The notes under the pieces were generated by a model, which saw only the letters and a list, made by a program, of their open reading frames with translations, searched no databases and was not told the origin of the DNA. From Haematobia irritans (lineage: Eukaryota > Arthropoda > Insecta > Diptera > Muscidae), in NCBI RefSeq assembly GCF_050003625.1, contig NC_134397.1:95583562-95647561 (forward strand): 64,000 bases of DNA. The letters run 5' to 3'. Positions within the stretch are counted from its first letter, which is position 1; each line of letters opens with the position of its first letter. Position numbers and translations under genes: made by a program. Shown here piece after piece: positions 33,206 to 43,438 of the stretch.

Positions 33206-33720
33206 GTTAACATCAAAAAATGTTTTTAACATCAAAAAATACAATAAATTGAAATAAATTTTGAATTAAAAGTTACAAAAATTTCGCATCTTTTTTTAAC
33301 TGATTTAGTCTTCTGAGTTTGATTAAAAAGTTAATTGTATCAATTAATTTTTAATTATAAATTTAAAAATTGTCAATCATTGATTTAATTAAATTAATAT
33401 TTCTATATTGATTAAAAAGTTAATTGTATCAATTAATTTATTAATTGAAAAAAAATTAGCGTTGCTAATAAAACGGATCATAGAAGCTGCATTTATAAAA
33501 GATTAAAAAAAATATTGCATATAAAAATACATCGAATAGGGAATATTAATCCAAACGTTTATTTCTTTCCACTTCTTGCTTATAAATAAGTGTGGCGCTA
33601 TGAACTACGGCCCCAGGAAAATAGTCCCCAAATTGGAAATGAAGTATGACCCCAAATTTGGGGTCCTTTTTCGTTATGGATACAAACCCCATGAACATGG
33701 GCCTCAATTATGTAAGTGAC

Positions 33721-35332
33721 AAACAAGTATATACGGCCGTAAGTTCGGCCAGGCCGAAGCTTATGTACCCTCCATCATGGATTGCGTAGAAACTTCTTCT
33801 AAACACTGCCACCCACAATCGAATTACTTATGTTGCGGTAACGCTTGCCGACGGCAAGGTATCTTAAAACCTCCTAACACCATCTTCTAAATTGTATGTA
33901 AGTCCATACGTGGTATATATTAAATCAAAAAAGATCGATCCAATACGTATATAATTCAGTTTGACAAAGTAGACATAAAATTTTGACAAAATTTTCTACA
34001 GAAATAACATTTTAACAAAATTTTCGATAGAAATAAAATTTTCACAAAATTTTCTATAGAAATAAAAATTTTCACAAAATTTTCTATAGAAAGAAAATTT
34101 TGACAAAAATGTCTACAGAAATAAAATTTTAACAAAATTTTCTATAGAAACAAACTTTTGACAAAATTTTCTATAGAAATAAAATCTTGGTAGATTATTT
34201 TTGGCTCGAGTGGCAACCATGATTATGAACCGAATAAAATTTTAACAAAATTTTCTATAGAAGTAAAATTTTGCCAATGATGAAAATTTTATTATGAACC
34301 GAATAAAATTTTAACAAAATTGTCTCTAGAAATAAAATATTGACAAAATTTTCTATAGAAATAAAATTTGTACAAAATTTTCTATAGAAATAAACTTTTG
34401 GTAGATTATTTTTGGCTCTAGTGGCAACCATGATTATGAACCGATATGGACCAATTGTTGTGTGATTGGACCAATTTTGGTATGGTTGTTAGCGACCATA
34501 TACTAACACCACGTTCCTAATTTGAACCGGATCGGATGAATTTTGCTCCTCCAAGAGGCTCCGGGGGTCAAATCTGGAGAACGTTTTATATGGGGGCTAT
34601 ATATAATTATGGACCGATGTGGACCAATTTTTGCATGGTTGTAAGAGACCATATACCAACATCATGTACCAAATTTCAGCCGGATCGGATGAAATTTGCT
34701 TCTCTTTGAGGCTCCGCAAGCCAAATCTGGGGATCGGTTTATATGGGGGCTATATATAATTATGGACCGATGTCGACCAATTTTTGTATGATTGTTAGAG
34801 ACCATATACCAACACCATGTACCAAATTTCAGCCAGATCGGATGAAATATGCTTCTCTTAGAGCCTCCACAAGCCAAATCTGGGGATCGGTTTATATGGG
34901 GGCTATATATAATTATGGACCGATATGGACCAATTTTTGCATGGATGTTAGAGACCATATACCAACACCACGTACCAAATTTCAGCCGGATCGGATGAAA
35001 TATTCTTCTGTTAGAGGCTCCACAAGCCAAATCTGAGGGTCCCTTTATATGGGGGCTATACGTAAAAGTGAACCGATATGGCCCATTTGCAATACCATCC
35101 GACCTACATCGATAGCAACTACTTGTGCCAAGTTTCAAGTCGATAGCTTGTTTCGTTCGGAAGTTAGCGTGATTTCAACAGACGGACGGACGGACATGCT
35201 TAGATCGACTCAGAATTTCACCACGACCCAGAATATATATACTTTATGGGGTCTTAGAGCAATATTTCGATGTGTTACAAACGGAATGACAAAGTTAATA
35301 TACCCCCATCCTATGATGGAGGGTATAAAAAT
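33721..35332 (+). mobile_element. Rpt-G tandem-repeat element inside Rpt-H
   Basis: Left AAGTATATACGGCCGTAAGT, TACCCTCCATCATGG; right CCTATGATGGAGGGTATAA (inverse). Interior: ~29-bp array at about 33960-34410, 153-bp tandem units at about 34440-35060, (GGAC)n near 35181-35195, ATATATACTTTATGGGGTCT near 35233. The 158-codon minus-strand ORF at 34662-35138 is a by-product of a 153-base (3 x 51) unit. Confidence 0.88.
34438..35060 (+). repeat. 153-bp tandem repeat, about four units
   Basis: TGGGGGCTAT starts at 34591, 34744, 34897 and 35050, exactly 153 apart each time. Each unit also carries ATGGACCGAT and CCAAATTTCAGCCGGATCGG. Confidence 0.95.
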
Positions 35333-35547
35333 GAAGATGGACCTCAAAGAAAAAATTGGGCCCCATTTTCATAAAATAATTTTGAATGTACGAAAATGGG
35401 CCCCGATGTTATGAAAGTGTATTCCAAAATTAAAAATGTATCAAAATAATTATTAGTAATTTTAATTTTTAAATGTATTTCACAATGCAGTATTATTTTG
35501 ATACTTATTTAATGATTATATTTTTTGTTCATAGCTACTTGTTGACT

Positions 35548-35592
35548 GTTTTTGATACTGTCATGTACTGATCACATGACAGTATCAAAAAC
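35548..35592. repeat. Perfect 19-bp inverted repeat in Rpt-H
   Basis: Arms GTTTTTGATACTGTCATGT (35548-35566) and its reverse complement (35574-35592), loop ACTGATC. Confidence 0.92.
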
Positions 35593-36325
35593 ATTAATTT
35601 GAGTGTCAAAGAAAAAAAATATGGAGTGTTATTTTTACTGGGCGAAAAATTAATAATAAAGTATTGTATGTGAATGATCAAAAAATAAATAAAAAATGTT
35701 TAAATACGTTATCAGTCTCTTGTATCCCAATGAAACAAGAAGAATAAAATAAGAAATGGAATCGGATATTTTCGTAACTAACTATGAATATGCAATGAAA
35801 AGTGTAGTGATAAACCAATTTCCCAGTGTACGCCTGAGTAATGGAGAAAAACTGACACCTCCACTTCCTAGAAAGAATTTTCATATTTTTGTATAGCTAT
35901 GCGGTCGACATTTAAAATATATTTATTTGCAGAAAACAATGTTAAAACAATAGACGAAAAGGAAAAAAAATACGTTGTAGCAAAGATAAATATCTCCTTG
36001 ATAATGCGAAAATTACTGTAACAAGCGGATGCCCTTTGTCGTTATGTAGTACAGGATGTAATGCAAGTTTCGCTGAAAGCGATTTTTTCATTAACGAATT
36101 TATTAAATTGTTTATTATTTTCAATTTTAGGGCCCATTTTCATTGGGAAATTTTAGGGTTCTTTTTCATTATGCAGCCGAACCCCAAAAATAAATGAAAC
36201 ACGATCCCAAAAATTAACAAAATTTCGTGTTGTTGTATGACATATAATTAGTGGGGTTCATTTTTATTATTAGGCAAAGTGGGGCTCATTTTCACGGGGC
36301 CCATATTCATAACGCCAATAAGTGT

Positions 36326-36743
36326 TGTTAGCTTGTAATAACAAATAACATACGAGAATGGCTCTTTCCAAAATTACACCATTTCTACCACCACTGTGCA
36401 TAATCTTTTCATAAAATCGAATTTTTTATTTCGGTTTGTTACTTCAGTAATGCAATTTTAAGACGCATTGCTGTATTCACCCGATTAGTGAACGATTATA
36501 CAACGAGTTGTTTCTAGCCAAATTCTAATTAAGGAATTATATTCAAAATTAATATTGAGATTGAAAAAATATAAAAATAATTGTTTAACAGGATAAAATA
36601 CTTTTTTACCTAACAATTAACTACGAACTTATTTGGTTTAGTTTGTTTAAGCAGGGAAAAAAATTAAAAATTAAATTTTAATTAAAATGATAATATCAAT
36701 CAACGATACCAATTAACATTATAATTACTTGATTTAATTTGCA
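36326..36743. other. AT-rich, no gene recognised
   Basis: No termini or coding signal; a few AATTAA-type motifs near 36660-36730. Confidence 0.3.
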
Positions 36744-37300
36744 CACTGAAATAAAGCATGTCCGATTCCAAAGATTTTGTCTTTACACTAATGATTTTGG
36801 TATTGATTCCCAGCCCAAAAAGCGCAGAATTGAAGTAAGCACATATTTAAGACACAATTCTCTTTGAGTTTTGCGTATTTGATTCTAGGAAACAAGTTTT
36901 AATTCATTCGGGTTTTAGCCTTATTCTTCATGTGCCAGCAAGGTCTATTAAAAACTTATTAATGACAACTTAAAAATAAAGTGTTGAAAAGCTTCTCCTT
37001 TTTTTGCTTTGTAGCCAAGATGCAAAATTTCATCGAATTTAAATACAATTTCATTCATTTCGAATATTTTTTCAGAAGTATTAAAACCAAGTTGAGATTT
37101 TCTTTCATTTTAGAATATCCAATTTTAAGTCGAATCACTTAACTCTAAGGACAAAACGACTTCATTGAAAAGTTTATTGACTTTTGGACAAAACAAAAAA
37201 AAAACACTTTATATCAGAGAAATGCATGTTTTATGCTAAGCAAAACTCGCATTCGTATTTTAAGGACATGAAATCGTTGGTCTCACGATAATATTGATTT
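36744..37300 (+). mobile_element. Rpt-E MITE, right end lost
   Basis: CACTGAAATAAAGCATGTCC at the left; family body through CAGAGAAATGCATGTTT and GTATTTTAAGGACATGAAA. The expected CAGTG end is replaced by an AATTAATT-type piece resembling the right end of 15156-15529 (GTGATATTGTTCTATG). Confidence 0.75.
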
Positions 37301-37839
37301 TTATTTTGATGAAAATAGGATTAAAACAATTAATTTTTAATTCAATATATTTAAAATTCTAAAATTATTTAGTTGAAAAATTCATTGGTGATATTGTTCT
37401 ATGTAGTTTTTACTAGGGATAATTAGTTTTTGTAGCATCATCTTCGAATTTAATATTTTCAATCAACAAGAAAATGGTTGCAAAATTCAAGTGTTTTTCA
37501 AGTCCCATTAATTCCTTTAGTATCAGCGTTGAGATTACAAAAGTGAAACTGTTAACATATTTTTACAATAATTCTTCATTTCTTAGCCTCAAGATTTCGA
37601 CATCTCTATTGCAATAGTTACTTTGTGTGTTTCCATTGGTATACCAATATCTGAAGTATGAAGGCAATGCTGGTAGAACCGCAGATAACGACTTTAGATC
37701 AGTCTGTTTATGCTTTTGCAACAGCATAGTTTCCTCTATTTCATCAGTCAAACAGTCTAACAAAACAAAAATTAAGATACTAAAATAAACTGTATTGTAT
37801 GGAAACATCACTTGAACAAATATAGCCTAAATTGTACCA
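37301..37839. other. Unassigned; weak minus-strand ORF at 37563-37811
   Basis: The 82-codon frame lies downstream of the reverse-transcriptase relic on the same strand but matches no family I recognise. It may be adjoining host or element sequence. Confidence 0.25.
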
Positions 37840-38265
37840 TCCAAATTTAAGATTTTATTGGACACTGCGATATCATTGGTACAGTAGATGTCAATGGTTT
37901 ACTTTGTCAAACGCTTTACTAAAATCAGTATGAATACTATCAGTCTGTGAATAATTTCTAAATCCTTAATTTATCATTGTATGTTACTTTATTCCAAGGC
38001 GTTTGTAATGGTTGAACAATTTTTTTGGAAAACATGTTGTTAAGGTGATAGACTTGATGGTGAAGAGACTTAATGAGCCAAAATATCGGAAATAATTTTC
38101 TCCATTAGTTTTGGTATAGCACTTAGTTTTGTAATATCTGACTTGTTGCCACTTTTAAATTGCAGAATGATGCACTGTTAGAAAAATATGTTTTTCATAT
38201 GTTCCGATATAAACAAAATGTGTTTCGGGTACAATTTTAAAACACAATATATTTAAGTGCAAACA

Positions 38266-38381
38266 GAAGTGCCCATATGTAATAGGTACTTTTAGTTAAT
38301 GTGGTATCACAATGGACTGAATAGTCTAAGTGAGCCTGAATCTTAATCGGGCTGCCACTTTAACCTAACCTAACCTAACCT
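38266..38381 (+). mobile_element. Extremely 5'-truncated LINE insertion, 11-bp TSD
   Basis: 116 bases equal to the 3' end of the LINE at 13500-14691 (GAAGTGCCCATATGTAATAG to the CCTAACC tail). Duplication AAGTGCAAACA at 38255-38265 and 38382-38392. Rpt-A copies a, b and d give the empty site. Confidence 0.93.
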
Positions 38382-39056
38382 AAGTGCAAACATGTAATGT
38401 TCCTAAACTAACACTAAATGTTTGGGACATCTATGTTAATATGTTAGAATATATTATGTTTGGGACATGAATGTTTCATAAAAATAATATGTGTGAATGC
38501 AAACTTATATATATTTACAAATTTCGACTAAACATACATATGTTGTGATATTTTATTCAAAGCGACAGAGAGAGTATAGAGAAAGAGAGATGGAAACCGG
38601 GAGAGTTGACGAAAGATATCAACATAACAAAGCGAAAGAATCAAAAGAGAACAATTTCTGTGAAACCGCTTGTATGTTGTTTCGGAAAACTGTTTTATGA
38701 TAAGGCCAAACATTTGATATGCTTACGTCTAAATATTATTTAATTTGAATAAAGAGAAGAGACATTCGGAACCAAGAGAATAGACATTTGAAAAACAAAC
38801 AGCATATGTTTTCGCCTTGAGAGCAGCATTTTATGTATATGTAGGCATGTGTTTTGTTTATCATTTTGGCATTTGGACACAATTTTTTTCTTGGTTCGTT
38901 AAAAGAAATCAGGGGTCTCCATAAAAATAACGAAAGGGCACTAAACTCTTTTTAGAGTTGGGACAGTAAAATGATTAATAACCCACATTTCGAAGTTTCA
39001 TTATAAAAATTTAATATAGTATGAATATAAATGTGTAAATTAAAAAAAAAAAGTGT

Positions 39057-39321
39057 TCGGTCGGAGCAGGCATTGAACCTACGACCCTTTGCATGCAAGG
39101 CAGACATGCTAACCACTGCTCCACGTGGCAAACAAATGTATGTTTCTGTTAAATAATGTTATGTTTGCATGGGCTCGTGGGTGCTGCAAACTATGCTATA
39201 TAAATATAACTTATAACGATAATTATCTACTGGTGACTATAACAGCTACGTAGTCTAGTGGATAGTGTGTTGGCTTACAAACTGTATGGTCCTCGGTTCG
39301 ATTCTCCGTACAGGCGAAAGG
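39057..39321. other. Divergent tRNA-like modules in Rpt-A copy c
   Basis: Same arrangement as 29909-30170. Left module has box B GGTTCAATGCC (one change); right module has TAGTCTAGTGG and GGTTCGATTCT. Confidence 0.65.
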
Positions 39322-39690
39322 TAAAATTTAAAAAACTTTATAAAAGTGAATAATTTCTTCAACATTATTTGTATTACAGAAAAAGGTGCCAAGAACTAAA
39401 AAATTTCGTGGAATTGAAAATTACCAGTATGTTGGGCAATGAGCACAATCGTCTTTGGGAAAAATTCTTCCAAGCATATAATATTTTTGGGCTCAAAATG
39501 CTTCCAAACATATAATATGTTCACATAAAACAAACATATTAATGTTTCGGCAGTATCCAATAATATATGTGCTTCCTGCAAAACATGTTTGGAACATATG
39601 TTAAAGAAGCGATTTTTTTTAGGGTGTGAATGAAGATTTGAATAGAAATATCAGTCGAAAGAGAATGAGCATTAGGTCCCGGACGAAATT

Positions 39691-40300
39691 AACATTTTAT
39701 ATTTTCCATATTGTACACGCAGTGAAAGAATATGATCACCCCAAACCTCTTTCAAGAGCAAAATTTTGTTTGTGGACGCTGCACATGGAACATTTTGGTA
39801 GCAAAAATGTTGTTTTCTCGGCATACATATGTATACATACATTGTTGCCGAAATACATAATTTTCGAGAAAAAACATGGTTGCGAAAAACATTTTCCATG
39901 TTCACCGTCGAAAAATAACATTTGGATGTAGAGAATGTCGAATGTTCCATTATCTTATATAGATATTCATCTTATTGCCTGAAATTCTTATGGGAGTATT
40001 GAGTATGTTGGTGCAAAGAACTTGGAAAACATATTACATATTGATACACCCAAAGAAAAAATACGTTCCTTCGGAACGAAATTTTAGACAAACTAAATTC
40101 CCCTTTAGGGTCAGTACTATGTTCGCTTTTCGTATTAAAATTTTTGCGTTTATTTTATTAAAGCAGATAAATTATCTCCATTGATGTGCAATTTCTTGTT
40201 CCTCTAGTTTTCGGCAAGACTTTCGGCAGTACCATAGTGGAGGTTCCTTGGATACACGTTTGAAATTCGGTAACAAATAAGATTAAACCTGTCTCAAAAC
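39691..40300. other. Unassigned; inverted-repeat-rich piece and Rpt-L fragment
   Basis: 39760-39925 contains several inverted pairs (for example AACATTTTCC/GGAAAATGTT type and TTTCTCG/CGAGAAA), MITE-like but without defined ends. 40114-40225 is a Rpt-L fragment (TACTATGTTCGCTTTTCG). Confidence 0.4.
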
Positions 40301-41763
40301 CATGCTTTACGAAGGAGATCAAAACGTTTATTGGGAAAGAGAATAGGAAAAGATGCAAACCTCCTCAGCTCTCGTAAGCCTTTCAATTTGCCAGAAAATA
40401 TGTAGTTCCAAAGGTTAAACACGAAAATATTATTTTTTCATGCTAAAAAATTCAATAATAGTATAGTTCTCAAATTGTTACTTCCACCTCTAAATGTGAA
40501 TTTAGTCTTAGGCATGTATCATATTTGATAATGAGGTATTATATAGTATCGTGGGAATAAAGTCAAATGCTATTGTTCCTGACAAAATCTGTCAAACTTA
40601 TTACACTAGGTAACAAATAACAAAATTTTCTCTGTGATTTGTTTCTAGCATATTTTTTCTTATTGATTTTGACCTACTAAACACGAAAATGAGTTTTAAA
40701 AAAATTTCTGTCGATTGGTTTTAAAAAATTTTCTGTCGATTGTTTTTAGAGATAAAATTTTTTAAATTTTTTTTTTAATTTTTGGAGGTACACCTACAAT
40801 TTTGAGCATATCTTTCGTCTTATTTGACCTATTTGATCCTAGTGCTACTCAAATTAAAGAAAATTGAGCCATTTTCTTTGTAAAAATTTCAGCTATACGC
40901 AAAAAACTAAAATTGCTGTTAGCATCGTGTTTTATATTTTATATGGTTTTTTCTGCCACATTTTTACTAAAAAACGCCGTTTTTTAACCTTTTTAAGCCG
41001 CCAACATCCAAACTTCTTACCCGATTTGAAAATTTGCTGGGAATGAGTTATAGACGGCTCAATTTTCTTTAATTTGAGTAGCACTAGGATCAAAAAGGTC
41101 AAAGAAAACGAAAGATATGCTCAAAATTGTAGGTGTACCTCCAAAAATTAAAAAAAAAATTAAAAAAATTTTATCTCTAAAAACAATCGACAGAAAATTT
41201 TTTAAAACTCATTTTCGTGTTTCGTAGGTCAAAATCAATAAGAAAAAATATGCTAGAAACAAATCACAAAACGACTGTTGGCTAGTGTTATTTCGGGAAT
41301 ACAAGTGAATTTCCAACACTGTGGAAACCTTACAAAGGGTGCCAATGAGATTCTTCCTAGTGCCATTTATATGGAAGATCCTTGAAAAACTTGTTCATCA
41401 ACAAAATCTTCAATTCATAACTGAACATAAAATGCTCGACAATTTGGATTTACACCGAGGCATATCTGCATTACTGCCTCAGTGGACGTTGTGGAATCGA
41501 CACGTAACAATTTTGACAAAAATTAAGATTTTGTTTTGGTTCTATTAGACCATTCGAAAGATTTTGACATTGTCCATCGTTCGACCTTGTACCATAAACT
41601 TATGCCATATGTATTCACTAGACCTATTGTACCATTAATGTCAAGATACTTGAAAGATAGAAAGCAATTAACCGTTTATAGTAACCAAGCATCTCCAACT
41701 GATGTCAAAACCATGAGGCCAAAGATTTCATGTCCTCAGAATACGAACACGAATTTTGCTTAG
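40300..41763 (+). pseudogene. Jockey-like reverse transcriptase relic, split by a foldback
   Basis: Plus strand. Upstream of the foldback: FDNEVLYSIVGIKSNAIVPD (about 40530-40590), the region just before the reverse transcriptase core. Downstream: SEFPTLWKPYKG (about 41308-41340), then ILEKLVHQQN...ITEHKMLDN (41375-41445), a decayed FGF/TTALL region, and motif A as VLLDHSKDFDIVHRSTLYHK (41539-41600) with one catalytic aspartate. Ends after the RYLKDRKQLTVYSNQASPT segment; the YXDD motif and everything beyond are missing, replaced at about 41705 by an inverted Rpt-E fragment. Stops and frame changes are frequent. The order of motifs fits a jockey-clade ORF2. Confidence 0.78.
40634..41267. mobile_element. 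Large foldback inside the reverse-transcriptase relic
   Basis: Left arm 40634-40870 and right arm 41056-41267 are reverse complements over about 210 bases (GTGATTTGTTTCTAGCATAT, GGAGGTACACCTACAATTTT, TAGTGCTACTCAAATTAAAG). The left arm holds about 25 extra bases, a local duplication of TTCTGTCGATTG. Spacer 185 bases. No coding capacity; no clear target duplication. Confidence 0.88.
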
Positions 41764-41812
41764 CATAGAAGACGCATTTTTCTGCTACTGTCGATTCAAA
41801 TAAAGATTTCAT
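41705..41812 (-). repeat. Rpt-E fragment, inverted
   Basis: GAGGCCAAAGATTTCATGTC, GAATTTTGCTTAGCATAGAA and GACGCATTTTTCT match the right end of Rpt-E on the minus strand. Confidence 0.7.
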
Positions 41813-43438
41813 GCAATTTTCTAAATCTTATGTGTGTGTGTGTGTTTTTGTTTTTTGTAACACCACTGACTTCAAAAGGTTTTTATGTTTTTCTAGATTG
41901 TTAATATTCTACGGAATCCAGACACTGTATTACACTATCAAAAATCTTTGACTTCAAGTTTCCGCAAACCACTAACAATTCCAACGGCATTGTGCAACGA
42001 ATAAATTCCTTTGGTAAACAACAAAGTTCCTTGGCGATGCGTCTTTGTCTTTGGCCTTGGGTGTCTTACTGCTCTACGGGCTGATGGTATATGCGTAGGG
42101 ATTGCGGGCGTGGGAGTACATGAATAGATTGTTGTTTTTCCATGGAACATATTTCCGCTGTTTGCTAATAATTTTTGCTCAAAGAGTCGAAAATCATTGC
42201 GCGGCAACAGCTCAAAGTTTCCATCGAGACAATGCAGCCAGCACTTTCGTATCGCGATTGGGCTGCAGCAACTACTGCCACTTCCATTACGACCGCAGCA
42301 CTAGTACACTGGATGATGCCTCTGATAACAATGACACTGAAGATGTTTCCAAAGTACAAGTCATTCGAAAATTTCTTAATGTTTCCTTGTCGAGTTGTTG
42401 CCTTATTATTGTTGTTTGTTGTTACATTTTACGGCTTTTCTTCTTGAGGCTTCCATTGTGGCGAATGTTGAAATGTTGGGATTGTATAATTTCATTACTC
42501 CCCAGCTTCTGGCTTCTGGAGACGAGCCCCAACACAAATAATAATAATCAGAATAATAATAACAATAATAACAAAAGTAAAAGCGGAATGAGTGCCAGAA
42601 ATCATAACGGAGATAGAGTGAAACACATCCACGGATCAACACCAGCAAAAAGATGATGATTTACTTAAGACAGACACATTGTGCATGATACGACTTGCAT
42701 CCAGATAACTGAGAATATGGAACTTCTACAGAAGTCAATACACCTATGAGAGCTTCTGCACCAACTCCTTCCACGATTACACTTCTGATAAGTTATATCC
42801 TGCATAACATCAAAGAAATTCAACGTAAAGGCTTTCATTCTTAGTTCAAACGAAGAGCTTTGAATTACAATGGCACGCATGTCTTTGAGGCATAATTGTT
42901 CGCCACTACTCCCTAAACAGCAACATTATAAATGCAATATATGTACTTCATAACAATCTATGCGAGAAAACGCTGTGTTGTTATCACTTGCGCATGCAAC
43001 ACAGCGTGGACTAATCAGTCCTTGCATGACCGTCGTTGCCCAGGTACTATTGCCATTGTTTTTTTTAAGAAAAAAGTTCTTCATAAGGTATGAAGAAGTA
43101 AATAGGAGAGTTAATTGTAAAGAAATCCATACTTTATATGAACATTTATATGTGCGAAAAAAAAACATCGAATAAAACCAATGGTGTTAAATTGAATTGA
43201 ACCATAGTGCCTTTTTACTTAACTGTGTATATAGTGACATTATTCCTTTGGTGGGAAAATATTGTTTAGTTATCCCTTTGGGAAAAGTGCTTAACCAAAA
43301 GAAAAAGTATATTTGTTTGGCCCCAGGGGCTAGGGAATCAAATTAGAGTGTTAATATCACTTAAACAAGCGAGTGTGTCCGAATCTGGGGATTTTGGTGA
43401 CACCCTCTGGAACGTTGGATAGTGACTCCAACACCATA
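41813..43438. other. Low-repeat island; 184-codon ORF at 42102-42656
   Basis: No transposon ends recognised over 1.6 kb. The plus-strand frame 42102-42656 is the second-longest in the window: an acidic SDNNDTEDV patch, a hydrophobic stretch SLSSCCLIIVVCCYILRLFF that could span a membrane, and an asparagine run (AAY repeat at 42535-42575). Two other frames are open over parts of it (42175-42447 plus, 42406-42648 minus), so coding is unproven and no family is recognised. It could be an exon, or single-copy noncoding DNA. A (TG)n tract is at 41829-41844. Confidence 0.25.

Larger units (their letters stand above)
33594..36316. mobile_element. Rpt-H element, perfect 9-bp TSD
   Basis: Ends GGCGCTATGAACTACGGCCC and (reverse) GGCGTTATGAATATGGGCCC. 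Duplication AATAAGTGT at 33585-33593 and 36317-36325. CCCCAAATT/GGGGTC and GGGCCC motifs recur in the subterminal zones. GG ends with a 9-bp duplication fit Merlin- or MULE-type elements; no transposase remains to decide. Hosts a Rpt-G at 33721-35332. Confidence 0.88.
38173..39626 (+). mobile_element. Rpt-A copy c, TG duplication
   Basis: CACTGTTAGAAAAATATG to GATTTTTTTTAGGGTG, TG flanks at 38171-38172 and 39627-39628, inserted in a reverse-transcriptase relic. Contains the paired tRNA-like modules and a 116-base LINE tail insertion; a segment between about 38965 and 38975 is deleted relative to copy b. Confidence 0.9.
37840..39690 (-). pseudogene. Non-LTR reverse transcriptase relic, split by Rpt-A
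   Basis: Minus strand, jockey/CR1-like reverse transcriptase. Upstream part (about 39690-39629) ends in ...FKSSF; downstream part (38172-37840) begins ...LQFKSGNKSDIT, followed by decayed versions of the PIS...LEKIISD, HGFQKN-ST and motif A regions. Motif A is clear as TDFSKAFDKVNH near 37905-37945, giving one catalytic aspartate. Discounting Rpt-A copy c and one TG joins the two halves in frame. Several stops and frame changes; the catalytic YXDD segment is not found. It would have copied LINE RNA at chromosomal nicks. Confidence 0.75.

Noticed and set aside
34662..35138. 158-codon minus-strand ORF
   Set aside because: Arises because the tandem unit is 153 bases, a multiple of three, so an open frame repeats with it; the encoded units are repetitive and the region is a transposable element.
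38360..38382. Telomere-like CCTAA repeats
   Set aside because: These are the 3' tails of the LINE and SINE-1, flanked by target duplications, and not telomeric or interstitial telomere DNA.
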